DNA of 64,000 nt from Mesorhizobium sp. CU3. GTDB lineage: Bacteria; Pseudomonadota; Alphaproteobacteria; Rhizobiales; Rhizobiaceae. The notes below the pieces were generated by a model that saw nothing but the letters and a program-made list of their open reading frames with translations, had not been told where the DNA came from and made no database searches. Location of the stretch: positions 1 to 64,000 of the forward strand of contig NZ_VFWX01000019.1 of the NCBI RefSeq assembly GCF_006442965.1. The letters are read 5' to 3'. Numbering within the stretch: position 1 is the first letter of the stretch; every line of letters starts with the position of its first letter. A program made the translations under genes and the position numbers. Shown piece by piece: positions 1 through 7,124 of the stretch.

Positions 1-61
1 CTCAGTGCAATGATCCGAAACAACGAACCTTGGAATCCAAACAGGTTCTGACAAACACAGT

Positions 62-112
62 TGCTCATCCGTCGCCTGCGGCGACACCTTCTCCCACAAG
101 GGGAGAAGGGAA
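62..112. repeat. palindromic intergenic repeat, half copy
   Basis: A short hairpin (CCTTCTCCC at 87-95, GGGAGAAGG at 101-109, five-base loop) preceded by CGCCTGCGGCG. The core matches the arm found at about 33.4 kb and resembles one at 21.4 kb. It ends just short of the decarboxylase stop codon and could act as its transcription terminator on the minus strand. Bases 1-61 show nothing else recognisable. Confidence 0.6.
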
Positions 113-116
113 GAGC

Positions 117-1337
117 TCAATCCGCCATCGTCTCCAGACTCGCGAACCCCTGCGGCGCATCGCCCTCGTCGAACGGCGTCGTCACCTCGACGAAAGTATC
201 GGGATAGAACCCGTTGAAGCGCGTCCTGAGCGACAGCGAGTAAGCGCCGATATGGCCGATCTCGATCCAGTCGCCGGTATCGACCGTTTCCGGCAGCCAG
301 AACGGCCTGGAAAGGATGTCGACGGAATCGCAGGTCGCGCCGCAGACCTTGAACGGCACAATGTTTTTCTCGTCGCCATTGCGTGTGCGGATCGCCGGAT
401 CGGGGATGAAGCGGGCCGGCAGCGTGATCTTGCCGGTCCATGAATCCGACAGCGAGGCCCAGATGCCGTCATTGATGTAGAGCCGCTTGCCCTTGCGCAG
501 CAGCACGCGCACGATCAGCGAGAGACACCGCGCCACGATCACGCGGCCGGGCTCGGCGACGAGCGGCATCTGGTCGAACTGGTATTCCTTCAGGTCGCCG
601 GCCAAGCGCGACATCAGCTGGCCGAGCGACGGCATCTCGACCTGCTTGCGGTTGGGATCATGGCCGTATTCGGCTGGAAAGCCGCCGCCGACATCGAGCC
701 CGGCAATGTCGAAGGTCAGGCGGTTGCGCACCCAGTCGGCCGAAGCCAAGGCGCGCTCATAAGTGTCCGGATCCTCGATCTGGCTGCCGACATGGAAGCA
801 CAGCCCCACCTTGTAGCCGGTGCGGTTCAGCCGCTCGGCGAGTTCCACGGCATTGGCCGGACCCGCGCCGAATTTTTTCGACAATTCGTAAGCCGCATGG
901 CCCTTGGTCTGGATACGCACGAAGACGGTGACGGCGCCCGGGTCGATATCGAGCGCGCGCACCACGCGCGTAAGCTTGGTGATCTCGTCCTCATGGTCGA
1001 GCGAAATCACCCGGATGCCGTATTTCTCGAGCGCCAATTTGATGTCCGACTGCGCCTTGATCGGATGCATGTAGAGCATCTCGGCATCGGACGAGACGGC
1101 GCGCACGGCGGCGAATTCGCCGGGCGAAGCGACGTCGAAGGCGCTGACGCCGGCTTCGACCAGCGTCTTCAGCACGATCTGCTCGCCATTGGTCTTCACC
1201 GCATAAGCCGTCTTGCCGGGAAACATGCCCATGAACTGGAGCGCATCGGCTTTCAGCACTTGCGGGCGAAAACAATAGACCGGATCGTCCGGGCGAAGCG
1301 CCAAGGCCGCCTCGCGGGCATTTTCAAATCGCTGCAT
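117..1337 (-). CDS. ornithine/lysine decarboxylase, alanine-racemase fold
   Basis: A 406-residue PLP enzyme of fold type III that decarboxylates ornithine (and possibly lysine) to putrescine (cadaverine), the entry to polyamine synthesis in the cytosol. The PLP lysine lies in AYAVKTN (Lys48). The glycine-rich phosphate loop appears as GGGFPAEYG. The catalytic cysteine is in CGATCDS near the C-terminus, matching the eukaryote-like ODC motif. Length fits the bacterial family. The ATG at 1337 has a purine-rich site (GAGGTTAGGG) upstream. It is preceded by a leader ORF at 1379-1414 that may control it. ODC is more likely than diaminopimelate decarboxylase because of the cysteine motif; whether it is bifunctional for lysine cannot be told. 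Confidence 0.88.
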   Translation of the reverse strand: MQRFENAREAALALRPDDPVYCFRPQVLKADALQFMGMFPGKTAYAVKTNGEQIVLKTLVEAGVSAFDVASPGEFAAVRAVSSDAEMLYMHPIKAQSDIKLALEKYGIRVISLDHEDEITKLTRVVRALDIDPGAVTVFVRIQTKGHAAYELSKKFGAGPANAVELAERLNRTGYKVGLCFHVGSQIEDPDTYERALASADWVRNRLTFDIAGLDVGGGFPAEYGHDPNRKQVEMPSLGQLMSRLAGDLKEYQFDQMPLVAEPGRVIVARCLSLIVRVLLRKGKRLYINDGIWASLSDSWTGKITLPARFIPDPAIRTRNGDEKNIVPFKVCGATCDSVDILSRPFWLPETVDTGDWIEIGHIGAYSLSLRTRFNGFYPDTFVEVTTPFDEGDAPQGFASLETMAD

Positions 1338-1378
1338 GGACGAATCCCTAACCTCAGGCCGTGCACAATTAATCCAAG

Positions 1379-1414
1379 CTAACGGCTAAAGAAAACAGTT
1401 CTGTGTCTCGCCAT
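1379..1414 (-). promoter_or_regulatory. putative speF-type leader peptide ORF
   Basis: An 11-codon ORF, MARHRTVFFSR, ends 41 bases upstream of the decarboxylase ATG on the same strand. Ornithine decarboxylase genes of alphaproteobacteria are known to carry the speF leader motif. In E. coli the SpeFL arrest peptide, which ends in FFNAR, senses ornithine upstream of speF. The basic start and FFSR ending here resemble that design. The ATG lacks a good Shine-Dalgarno site (GGAG is about 20 bases upstream), so an earlier TTG may be the real start and the peptide longer. Function is inferred. Confidence 0.45.
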
Positions 1415-1550
1415 CGCGCGCCGCCGGCGCAAATCTCCGAGAACGCTAAACCAGCGGTCAGGATTCGGGTGGCCCTTGCCGCCAAACTCGATATCAGTTG
1501 GTGAGGTGTTGATGGGACGAGATTGCGCTCTGCCCGGGGAGGAACAGGAC

Positions 1551-2471
1551 ATGTCCGTTACGGCAAGCGCCGCGCCGACGCGGGGACCGATGACGCTCCA
1601 GGATTGGGCGCAGCTTCTGCTGCTCGGCGCGATCTGGGGCGGATCGTTCTTCTTTGCCCGCGTCGCGGTCTCGGAAATCCATCCGCTGGCGCTGGTGCTG
1701 TTTCGCGTCGCCATCGCGGCGGCGGCGCTCCAGCTTTATCTGGCGATCCGCGGCCCGTCCTTTCGCCTGGCTTTCCCGCATGCCGGCCTGTTCTTCCTGC
1801 TGGCGCTGACCAACAACGTCGTGCCCTTCTCGTTGATCTTCGCCGGCCAGACCGCGCTCGGCGCCGGCGTCGCCTCGGTGCTCAACGCCACGACGCCGTT
1901 CTGGACGCTGGTCCTCGCCAACGCGCTCACCACCGACGAGAAACTTTCCTGGAACAAGCTTGCCGGCATCGGGCTGGGTGTTGCCGGCACAGCGGTGATG
2001 ATCGGTCCCGGACTGGTCGCAGGTCTCGGCGGACCGGTGTGGGCGAAGTTTGCGCTAATCGGCGCCTCGCTCTCTTACGCCGTGGCGCTGATGATAGCGC
2101 GCCGCTTCAAGGGCATCCCCTCGCCGGTTGTCGCCACCGGCCAGCTGACCGCTTCGACCATCATCATGATCCCGGTCGTGCTCATCGCCTATGGCCCGTC
2201 CGGGCTCTTCTCCGTCTCGCCGCCCGTTTGGGCGGCGGTGCTTGGCCTGGCGCTGCTGTCCACCGCCTTCGCCTATATCCTCTATTTCAACCTCGTCGCT
2301 TCTGCCGGCGCCACCAATGCCTCGCTGGTCACGCTGGTCGTGCCGGTCAGCGCGGTGCTGCTCGGCTTTCTTTTCCTCGGCGAGCGGCTGGCGCTGTTCG
2401 AGATCGGCGGCATGACGCTGATCGGGTTAGGCCTCATCACCATCGACGGGCGGCTGTTCGGCAAATGGTAG
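1551..2471 (+). CDS. DMT-superfamily EamA transporter
   Basis: A 306-residue inner-membrane protein with about ten hydrophobic helices in two EamA repeats, as in drug/metabolite exporters. The start of the first repeat (LLLGAIWGGSFFFARVAV) is typical of the family, and the second repeat ends in the usual glycine-rich helix followed by a short polar tail. The ATG at 1551 was chosen because GGGGAGGA lies eight bases before it; the reading frame is open further upstream without a good ribosome site. Substrate unknown. It stands alone and is divergent from the decarboxylase. Confidence 0.85.
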   Translation: MSVTASAAPTRGPMTLQDWAQLLLLGAIWGGSFFFARVAVSEIHPLALVLFRVAIAAAALQLYLAIRGPSFRLAFPHAGLFFLLALTNNVVPFSLIFAGQTALGAGVASVLNATTPFWTLVLANALTTDEKLSWNKLAGIGLGVAGTAVMIGPGLVAGLGGPVWAKFALIGASLSYAVALMIARRFKGIPSPVVATGQLTASTIIMIPVVLIAYGPSGLFSVSPPVWAAVLGLALLSTAFAYILYFNLVASAGATNASLVTLVVPVSAVLLGFLFLGERLALFEIGGMTLIGLGLITIDGRLFGKW

Positions 2472-2604
2472 CGGTGTCATGCCACATCGCCGCCACAATT
2501 TATTCACAACGCCGCAGCCGGTTTTTGCCGAAGAGTTTCAACGGCTAACGGCAAATCCCGGGTCGCAAATTCCACAATCATGTCGCATTGCAGCACGTTT
2601 TCCG

Positions 2605-2632
2605 CTTGCCTGTGGCACAAATGACCCTAGAC
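2605..2632 (+). promoter_or_regulatory. candidate sigma70 promoter for small ORF
   Basis: CTTGCC (2605-2610) and CTAGAC (2627-2632) are separated by 16 bases and resemble the alphaproteobacterial -35 and -10 elements. They lie just upstream of the ribosome site of the 28-codon ORF. Prediction from sequence only. Confidence 0.35.
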
Positions 2633-2664
2633 TCCTGCCATAGCTCTGAAGAGGAGGCTATGGC

Positions 2665-2751
2665 ATGGGACTGACGAGGCCGATCAACGCTTTGATGATT
2701 TGTGCCGCATTCGCATTTATCGGTGCCCTTATCATAGGCGTTCTTCCCTGA
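2665..2751 (+). CDS. 28-residue predicted membrane peptide
   Basis: A 28-codon ORF with a strong ribosome site (GAGGAGG at 2651-2657, seven bases before the ATG). After a short N-terminus (MGLTRPINA) there is a single hydrophobic helix of about 18 residues (LMICAAFAFIGALIIGVLP), so it should be a one-pass inner-membrane peptide. It has its own candidate promoter and is followed by a perfect 10-bp stem terminator, which supports a real monocistronic gene. I do not recognise a family and assign no function. Confidence 0.55.
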   Translation: MGLTRPINALMICAAFAFIGALIIGVLP

Positions 2752-2797
2752 CCCGCCAAATCCGGGAAGACCAAGCACCGAGATAGTCCAACAGTTC

Positions 2798-2826
2798 GAA
2801 AAGGCCGGGTTCGACTCGGCCTTTTC
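2798..2826. terminator. bidirectional intrinsic terminator
   Basis: A perfect 10-bp stem (GAAAAGGCCG / CGGCCTTTTC) with a nine-base loop. T runs occur on both strands. It lies between the small membrane ORF (plus) and the end of metF (minus) and can serve both. Confidence 0.75.
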
Positions 2827-2830
2827 CATT

Positions 2831-3748
2831 TCAGGCCGCTGCCGAGCCCGCAGCCTCTGCTTCATGCGAGCGGATGCCGATCATGTGGCAAATGGCAAAC
2901 ACGAGGTCGGCGCGGTTCATCGTGTAGAAGTGGAAATCGCCGACGCCGCGCTCCACCAGATCGAGCACCTGCTCGGCCGCCACCGCCGAAGCGACCAGCG
3001 CATGCGTCTGCGGATCGTTCTCCAACCCTTCGAAGCGCTCTGCCAGCCACGCCGGCACCAGCGCGCCGCAGCGCGAGGAGAAGTTCGCGACCTGGGTGAA
3101 ATAGTGCACCGGCAGGATGCCCGGCACGATCGGAATGTAGATGCCGGCGCGCCGCGCCCGCTCGACATAGCGCTCGTAGAGATCGTTGTCGAAGAAGAAC
3201 TGGGTGATGGCGCGCGTCGCTCCATTGTCGACCTTGCGCTTAAGCATGTCGATGTCGGTAGCGAAGTCCGGGCTCTCCGGATGCTTTTCCGGATAGGCCG
3301 AAACCGAGATGTCGAAATCGCCGGCGCCCTTCAGCGCGCCGACCAGCTCGGCGCCATTGGCATAGCCGTCAGGATGCGGACGATAGATCGTGCCGACGCC
3401 CGCCGCCGGATCGCCGCGCAGCGCGACGAAGCGCTTGACGCCCATGTCGGCGAATTCGCGGATGACCGCATCGACGTGGTCACGCGCCGCGTCGACGCAG
3501 GTCATGTGCGCGGCCGGCGTCAGCGTCGTCTCGTTGAGGATGCGCTTGACCGTGCGCGCCGTGCGCTCGCGCGTCGAGCCGCCTGCGCCATAAGTCACCG
3601 AGACGAATTTCGGCTTGAGCGGCTCCAGCCTGGTGACGGTGTCCCAGAGCCTTGCCTCCATCTCGTCGGTCTTGGGCGGGAAGAACTCGAACGACACCTT
3701 GACCTTGTCGCCAATGTCGGGGCGGCGGGAAAAACGGAACTGGTTCAT
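2831..3748 (-). CDS. metF: methylenetetrahydrofolate reductase
   Basis: A 305-residue FAD enzyme that reduces 5,10-methylene-THF to 5-methyl-THF, the methyl donor for methionine synthase. The N-terminus carries the conserved VSFEFFPPK strand, followed by VSVTYGAGGSTR and the ALRGDP segment of the TIM barrel. Length matches bacterial MetF. Its ATG overlaps the stop of the upstream ArsR-methyltransferase gene by one base (TGATG), so the two are translationally coupled and share one promoter with a dyad operator. This suggests control by methionine-cycle metabolites. Confidence 0.95.
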   Translation of the reverse strand: MNQFRFSRRPDIGDKVKVSFEFFPPKTDEMEARLWDTVTRLEPLKPKFVSVTYGAGGSTRERTARTVKRILNETTLTPAAHMTCVDAARDHVDAVIREFADMGVKRFVALRGDPAAGVGTIYRPHPDGYANGAELVGALKGAGDFDISVSAYPEKHPESPDFATDIDMLKRKVDNGATRAITQFFFDNDLYERYVERARRAGIYIPIVPGILPVHYFTQVANFSSRCGALVPAWLAERFEGLENDPQTHALVASAVAAEQVLDLVERGVGDFHFYTMNRADLVFAICHMIGIRSHEAEAAGSAAA

Positions 3749-4755
3749 CAGGCTGTTTCCCTTACCGGAAATGCATCGTTGGACGGATCGGCGATCAGTA
3801 GGCGGCGGTCGCGGCCGAGCCAGAGCTTGACGGTCAGCCTAGCCTCGCTGCCGCCGCGCGGCTCGAACTCCTGGCTGTCCTCGAGGTCGAGCCCGGCTTC
3901 GGCGAACCATTCCGCCATCTGGCGGTCGGAGAAGCCGAGCCGCATATGCGCATGCTGGTCGCGCAGGAACTCGAGGCTGTGCGGCGCGAAGTCGACGACG
4001 ATCAGCCGGCCCGATGGCCTGAGCAGCCTCGCCGCCTCGCCAATGGCGCGCGCCGGATCGTCGAGATAGTGCAGCACCTGGTGGATGGTGACGAGGTCGA
4101 AGGCGTTGCGCTCGACCGGCGGCGAGAAAATGTCGCCCTGGCGAACCTGCGCATTGGCCACACCCGCCTTGTCGAGATTGGCGCGCGCCACTGTCAGCAT
4201 CTCGCGTGACATGTCGATGCCGACGCCGCGGCGATAGAGCGGCGCGAAGATTTCCAGCAGCCGGCCCGTGCCGGTGCCGAGGTCGAGCATCGACTGGAAG
4301 GGACGCTTGCCGACCAGCTTGAGCAGCGCTGCTTCCACTGCCCGGTCCGGCACATGCAGGGAGCGAATATGATCCCAACTCGCCGCATTCTCGGAGAAAT
4401 ATTCGGCGGCGCGGTCCTGCCGCTTGCGTTTGACCGAAGCCAGCCTTTCGAGATCCCGCACAACCTGCGGATCGGCCTCGCGGACGTTCGAGACCAGGCG
4501 CTGCACGAACTCGCGCGAATTATCGGTATCGGTCAGCCGGAAGAAGGCCCAGGAGCCCTCTTGGTAGCGGCCGATCAGCCCGGCATCGAGCAAAAGCTTC
4601 AGGTGGCGCGAAACGCGCGGCTGCGACTGTCCGAGAATCTCGGTGAGGTCGGAGACGGTAAGATCGCCGCGCGACAACAGCACCAGGATGCGCAGCCGGC
4701 TGGATTCGGCCGCCGCCTTCAATGTATCTACCATTGTGTCGAGCGAGACGTGCAT
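3748..4755 (-). CDS. ArsR-family regulator fused to SAM methyltransferase
   Basis: About 335 residues: an N-terminal ArsR winged helix (roughly residues 5-80; LTVSDLTEILGQSQPRVSRH is the recognition region) joined to a class I methyltransferase domain (motif I MLDLGTGTGRLLE, then a GIDMS strand). It probably senses S-adenosylmethionine or S-adenosylhomocysteine through the methyltransferase fold and represses its own operon with metF. ArsR-type SahR regulators of methionine genes are known in Proteobacteria. The ATG at 4755 was preferred to an upstream in-frame start because the dyad operator at 4775-4796 lies directly before it; the ATG at 4734 is another option. Whether the domain still methylates anything is unknown. 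Confidence 0.8.
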   Translation of the reverse strand: MHVSLDTMVDTLKAAAESSRLRILVLLSRGDLTVSDLTEILGQSQPRVSRHLKLLLDAGLIGRYQEGSWAFFRLTDTDNSREFVQRLVSNVREADPQVVRDLERLASVKRKRQDRAAEYFSENAASWDHIRSLHVPDRAVEAALLKLVGKRPFQSMLDLGTGTGRLLEIFAPLYRRGVGIDMSREMLTVARANLDKAGVANAQVRQGDIFSPPVERNAFDLVTIHQVLHYLDDPARAIGEAARLLRPSGRLIVVDFAPHSLEFLRDQHAHMRLGFSDRQMAEWFAEAGLDLEDSQEFEPRGGSEARLTVKLWLGRDRRLLIADPSNDAFPVRETA

Positions 4756-4774
4756 GAGCAGGCTTTCGTTGAAA

Positions 4775-4796
4775 GATATAAAGATATGTTTATGTC
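4775..4796. promoter_or_regulatory. dyad operator upstream of ArsR-MT/metF
   Basis: A 22-base imperfect palindrome (core ATAAAGATATGTTTAT at 4778-4793; 18 of 22 positions symmetrical) about 20 bases before the regulator start. It is AT-rich in a GC-rich background. It resembles the ATAAAG-type half-sites I recall for SahR-like ArsR regulators of methionine metabolism. Likely the autoregulatory site. Confidence 0.55.
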
Positions 4797-4894
4797 GATT
4801 TTGAAACCGTGGCAAGCGCTATGTCGCTTCCGGACAAGAAAATGCCGCAGCCATGCTCCGCGTCCGGCGGACGGCCTGTGAATTGAGCGGGACG

Positions 4895-5401
4895 ATGTTC
4901 GAAAAGCGTGACGGCGAACAACTTCTGGAAACCGACCCGGCCGATATGGCGCCGGACGGGCATGTCGTCTTCATCGGCCGCATCGTCTCACCCTGGACGA
5001 GCCGCGAGGATTGCCCGAAGAACATGCGCCAGGCCCGCGAGACCGGGCGCAAGGCCACGGTTCTGATCGACGCGCCCTATCGGCCAGGCCTGCAGAACCT
5101 CGAACGCGCCAGCCACGTCGTGGTCCTGTCCTGGCTGCATCACGCGCCGCGGACTCTGATTGTGCAGAAACCGCGCCATGCGGCTGAACCCAAAGGCGTT
5201 TTCTCGCTGCGCTCCCCTGCCCGGCCCAACCCCATCGGCCTCCATGTCGCGAAGCTCATCCAGGTCGATATCGAGGCCGGGCGCATCGAGATCGACGCCA
5301 TCGATGTGCTCGACGGCACGCCGGTCATCGACATCAAGCCCTATTACGCCTCGACCGATGCCTTCCCCGAAGCGACCATCGCGGGGCGGGACGAAAAATG
5401 A
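4895..5401 (+). CDS. trmO: TsaA-like tRNA m6t6A methyltransferase
   Basis: A 168-residue protein of the TsaA/YaeB (TrmO) family, which methylates N6 of threonylcarbamoyladenosine 37 in some tRNAs using SAM. Visible family signatures are GRIVSPW near the start, SPARPNPIGLHV in the middle and DVLDGTPVIDIKPY near the end. It is shorter than the E. coli protein because it lacks the C-terminal extension, as many alphaproteobacterial members do. The start at 4895 is chosen over the ATG at 4853 because family similarity begins after it. The stop overlaps the next gene by four bases (ATGA). Confidence 0.75.
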   Translation: MFEKRDGEQLLETDPADMAPDGHVVFIGRIVSPWTSREDCPKNMRQARETGRKATVLIDAPYRPGLQNLERASHVVVLSWLHHAPRTLIVQKPRHAAEPKGVFSLRSPARPNPIGLHVAKLIQVDIEAGRIEIDAIDVLDGTPVIDIKPYYASTDAFPEATIAGRDEK

Positions 5402-5712
5402 GCGCGCCCACCGGACGACGCCGCGCCATCGCCAAGGCGCTGACCGCGCTGCTGCCGCTCGCGCCCTACGCCGACATGGAAAAGATCCGTGCCGACGCAG
5501 GCTCCGTGCATATGAAGACCTTGCCGCCGACCATCGCCGTCTGGCTGGCCACCATCGCCCATGTCCGCCATGCCCACACCGATTACGAGAAACTGCTTGC
5601 CGAAGGCTATGACCGCGACTCGGCGCGCTTCTTCGTCATCAACCAGACCAACGACGTGCTGACTCGATGGCGCGCGACACGGCTGCTCGAGGAAGACGAC
5701 GAGGACGAATGA
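5398..5712 (+). CDS. DUF2293-type protein
   Basis: A 104-residue soluble protein resembling the DUF2293 family, of unknown function. It has a basic helical N-terminus, a central HxxTDYEKLLAEGYDRDSAR segment and an acidic tail (EEDDEDE). It starts inside the stop codon of trmO (ATGA overlap) and is therefore translationally coupled to it. A link to tRNA or nucleic acid metabolism is only a guess from context. Confidence 0.65.
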   Translation: MSAPTGRRRAIAKALTALLPLAPYADMEKIRADAGSVHMKTLPPTIAVWLATIAHVRHAHTDYEKLLAEGYDRDSARFFVINQTNDVLTRWRATRLLEEDDEDE

Positions 5713-5732
5713 GGCCAAGCGGCGTTGGCCTC
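5711..5732. terminator. hairpin between convergent genes
   Basis: GAGGCCAA (5711-5718) pairs with TTGGCCTC (5725-5732) around a six-base loop. It overlaps the stop of the DUF2293 gene and lies before the stop of the convergent MOSC gene, so it may terminate both. Confidence 0.5.
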
Positions 5733-5737
5733 TCCCT

Positions 5738-6367
5738 TCAGGCCCTGTAAATCCACTGCTCCGGCACGCGCACCGAAATCTCCTCCCCTGCCCGCACGAT
5801 GCCGGGCTTCTCGACCCAGGCGACAAGGCCGCGCAGACGCTTGGCCACTTTCGGGAACAGCAGCGCCGTGGCATCGCGATCGGCCGCGCGGACGTGCTCG
5901 GCGATCGATTGGCCGGCGATGCGGCACGGCTTGTTCTGGCCGTCGATCTTGAGCGTCACACCGCCCTTGAAGAACAGCAGCGAGCCGGCTGGCAGCATTG
6001 AAAGATGCGGCACGCCCTCGACCAGCAGATTGGCGCCGATCCATTCCGGCTTGATCTCATCGAGACCCATAAGTGCGGCGACGGTGGCAAGCTCATCGGC
6101 CGCCACCAGCGACAGTTGCCGCTCGTTGCGCATTTCGGTGCCGCGCGGATACCAGGGCTCGCGCCCGCCCGAGCGGCGCGTCGCGCCGGCATGGAAATCG
6201 CCTGGGATGCCGTCGAAGCTAAGATGCAATTCCTCGACCGGGCCCGTCTCGAAACGATCGAACGGCGCGGCATAGAGCGCCGCGACCCTGGCCGTCAGCT
6301 TGCGGCCGGGCTCGACATCGATTGCCGGCGACGCCGTCGGGAAAAGCTCGAGGTTCGTTTCCTGCAT
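5738..6367 (-). CDS. MOSC domain protein
   Basis: A 209-residue stand-alone MOSC (molybdenum cofactor sulfurase C-terminal) domain protein. The key cysteine is in NKPCRIAG, preceded by a short beta-strand region (GVTLKIDGQ), and the segment RNERQLSLVAADEL is typical of the family. Members bind a sulfurated molybdenum cofactor and handle sulfur or N-hydroxylated compounds; the substrate here is unknown. Transcribed alone, divergent from the ICMT-like gene. Confidence 0.8.
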   Translation of the reverse strand: MQETNLELFPTASPAIDVEPGRKLTARVAALYAAPFDRFETGPVEELHLSFDGIPGDFHAGATRRSGGREPWYPRGTEMRNERQLSLVAADELATVAALMGLDEIKPEWIGANLLVEGVPHLSMLPAGSLLFFKGGVTLKIDGQNKPCRIAGQSIAEHVRAADRDATALLFPKVAKRLRGLVAWVEKPGIVRAGEEISVRVPEQWIYRA

Positions 6368-6547
6368 AGGGTTGGTCTAAAGACCTCGCGGATTGCGGTC
6401 CAGTCGAAAGCGCTGATGATCCGATCACGCCGCTTGATGGCGATCACGATCTTCTTACCGCAAAGCCCTTTCGCCGATCGCCGCGCGCCGCAATGCTGAC
6501 GCGCCGTCCACATAAACGATCACGCGCAATCGGGAAGGTTCGGTTTC

Positions 6548-7114
6548 ATGCAGGTTGGACACGCTGTCGCCGCGCTATGGCTGTTCTGGCTGGTATCCTG
6601 GCTGCTTGCAGCATCATGGGCCGATCCGGCGCAAAAGCGCGCGGATCTCAGGTCGGAGATCCGCTATCGCATTCTCTGGCTGGCCGGCACCGCGATGCTG
6701 TTCGTGCCGGCGCATGACTATGTCGGCCGCATGCGGCTCTGGATGCCGACGCGGACCGAAGCCTGGATCTGCGTTGCCCTGATCGCCGCCGGCATCGCGT
6801 TTGCCTGGTGGGCGCGCCTGCATCTCGGCCGGCTGTGGTCGGCCAATGTGACGGCCAAAGCCGATCATCACGTCGTCGATACTGGCCCTTACGGACTGGT
6901 CCGCCACCCGATCTACACTGAGCTGCTGCTCTCGGTCCTCGCCACGGCGGCCGTCAAAGGCACGATATGGGGCATTGCGGGCGCAGCACTGCTGCTTATC
7001 GGCATCGTCGTCAAGGCGAAGCTGGAGGAAAGCTTTCTGCGCGGCGAACTCGGCCCGGCCTATGACGACTATGCCAGGCGCGTGCCGATGCTGGTGCCCT
7101 TCGCCCCGGCCTGA
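6548..7114 (+). CDS. ICMT/PEMT-like membrane methyltransferase
   Basis: A 188-residue integral membrane protein with about five helices. The C-terminal signature VDTGPYGLVRHPIYT followed by KAKLEESFLRGELGPAYDDYARRV is that of isoprenylcysteine carboxyl methyltransferase-like and phospholipid N-methyltransferase-like proteins, which bind SAM at the membrane face. Bacterial members have few known substrates. GGAAGG lies shortly before the ATG. It converges with the FabH-like gene ten bases away. Confidence 0.75.
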   Translation: MQVGHAVAALWLFWLVSWLLAASWADPAQKRADLRSEIRYRILWLAGTAMLFVPAHDYVGRMRLWMPTRTEAWICVALIAAGIAFAWWARLHLGRLWSANVTAKADHHVVDTGPYGLVRHPIYTELLLSVLATAAVKGTIWGIAGAALLLIGIVVKAKLEESFLRGELGPAYDDYARRVPMLVPFAPA

Positions 7115-7124
7115 AACCGCATTC

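Noticed and set aside
1379..1714. 111-residue protein upstream of the decarboxylase
   Set aside because: Most of it is antisense to the EamA transporter gene; only the last codons, as a short leader, are plausible.
2803..2821. GGTTCGACTC resembling a tRNA T-loop
   Set aside because: No acceptor, D or anticodon arms around it; it is the loop and stem edge of the terminator.
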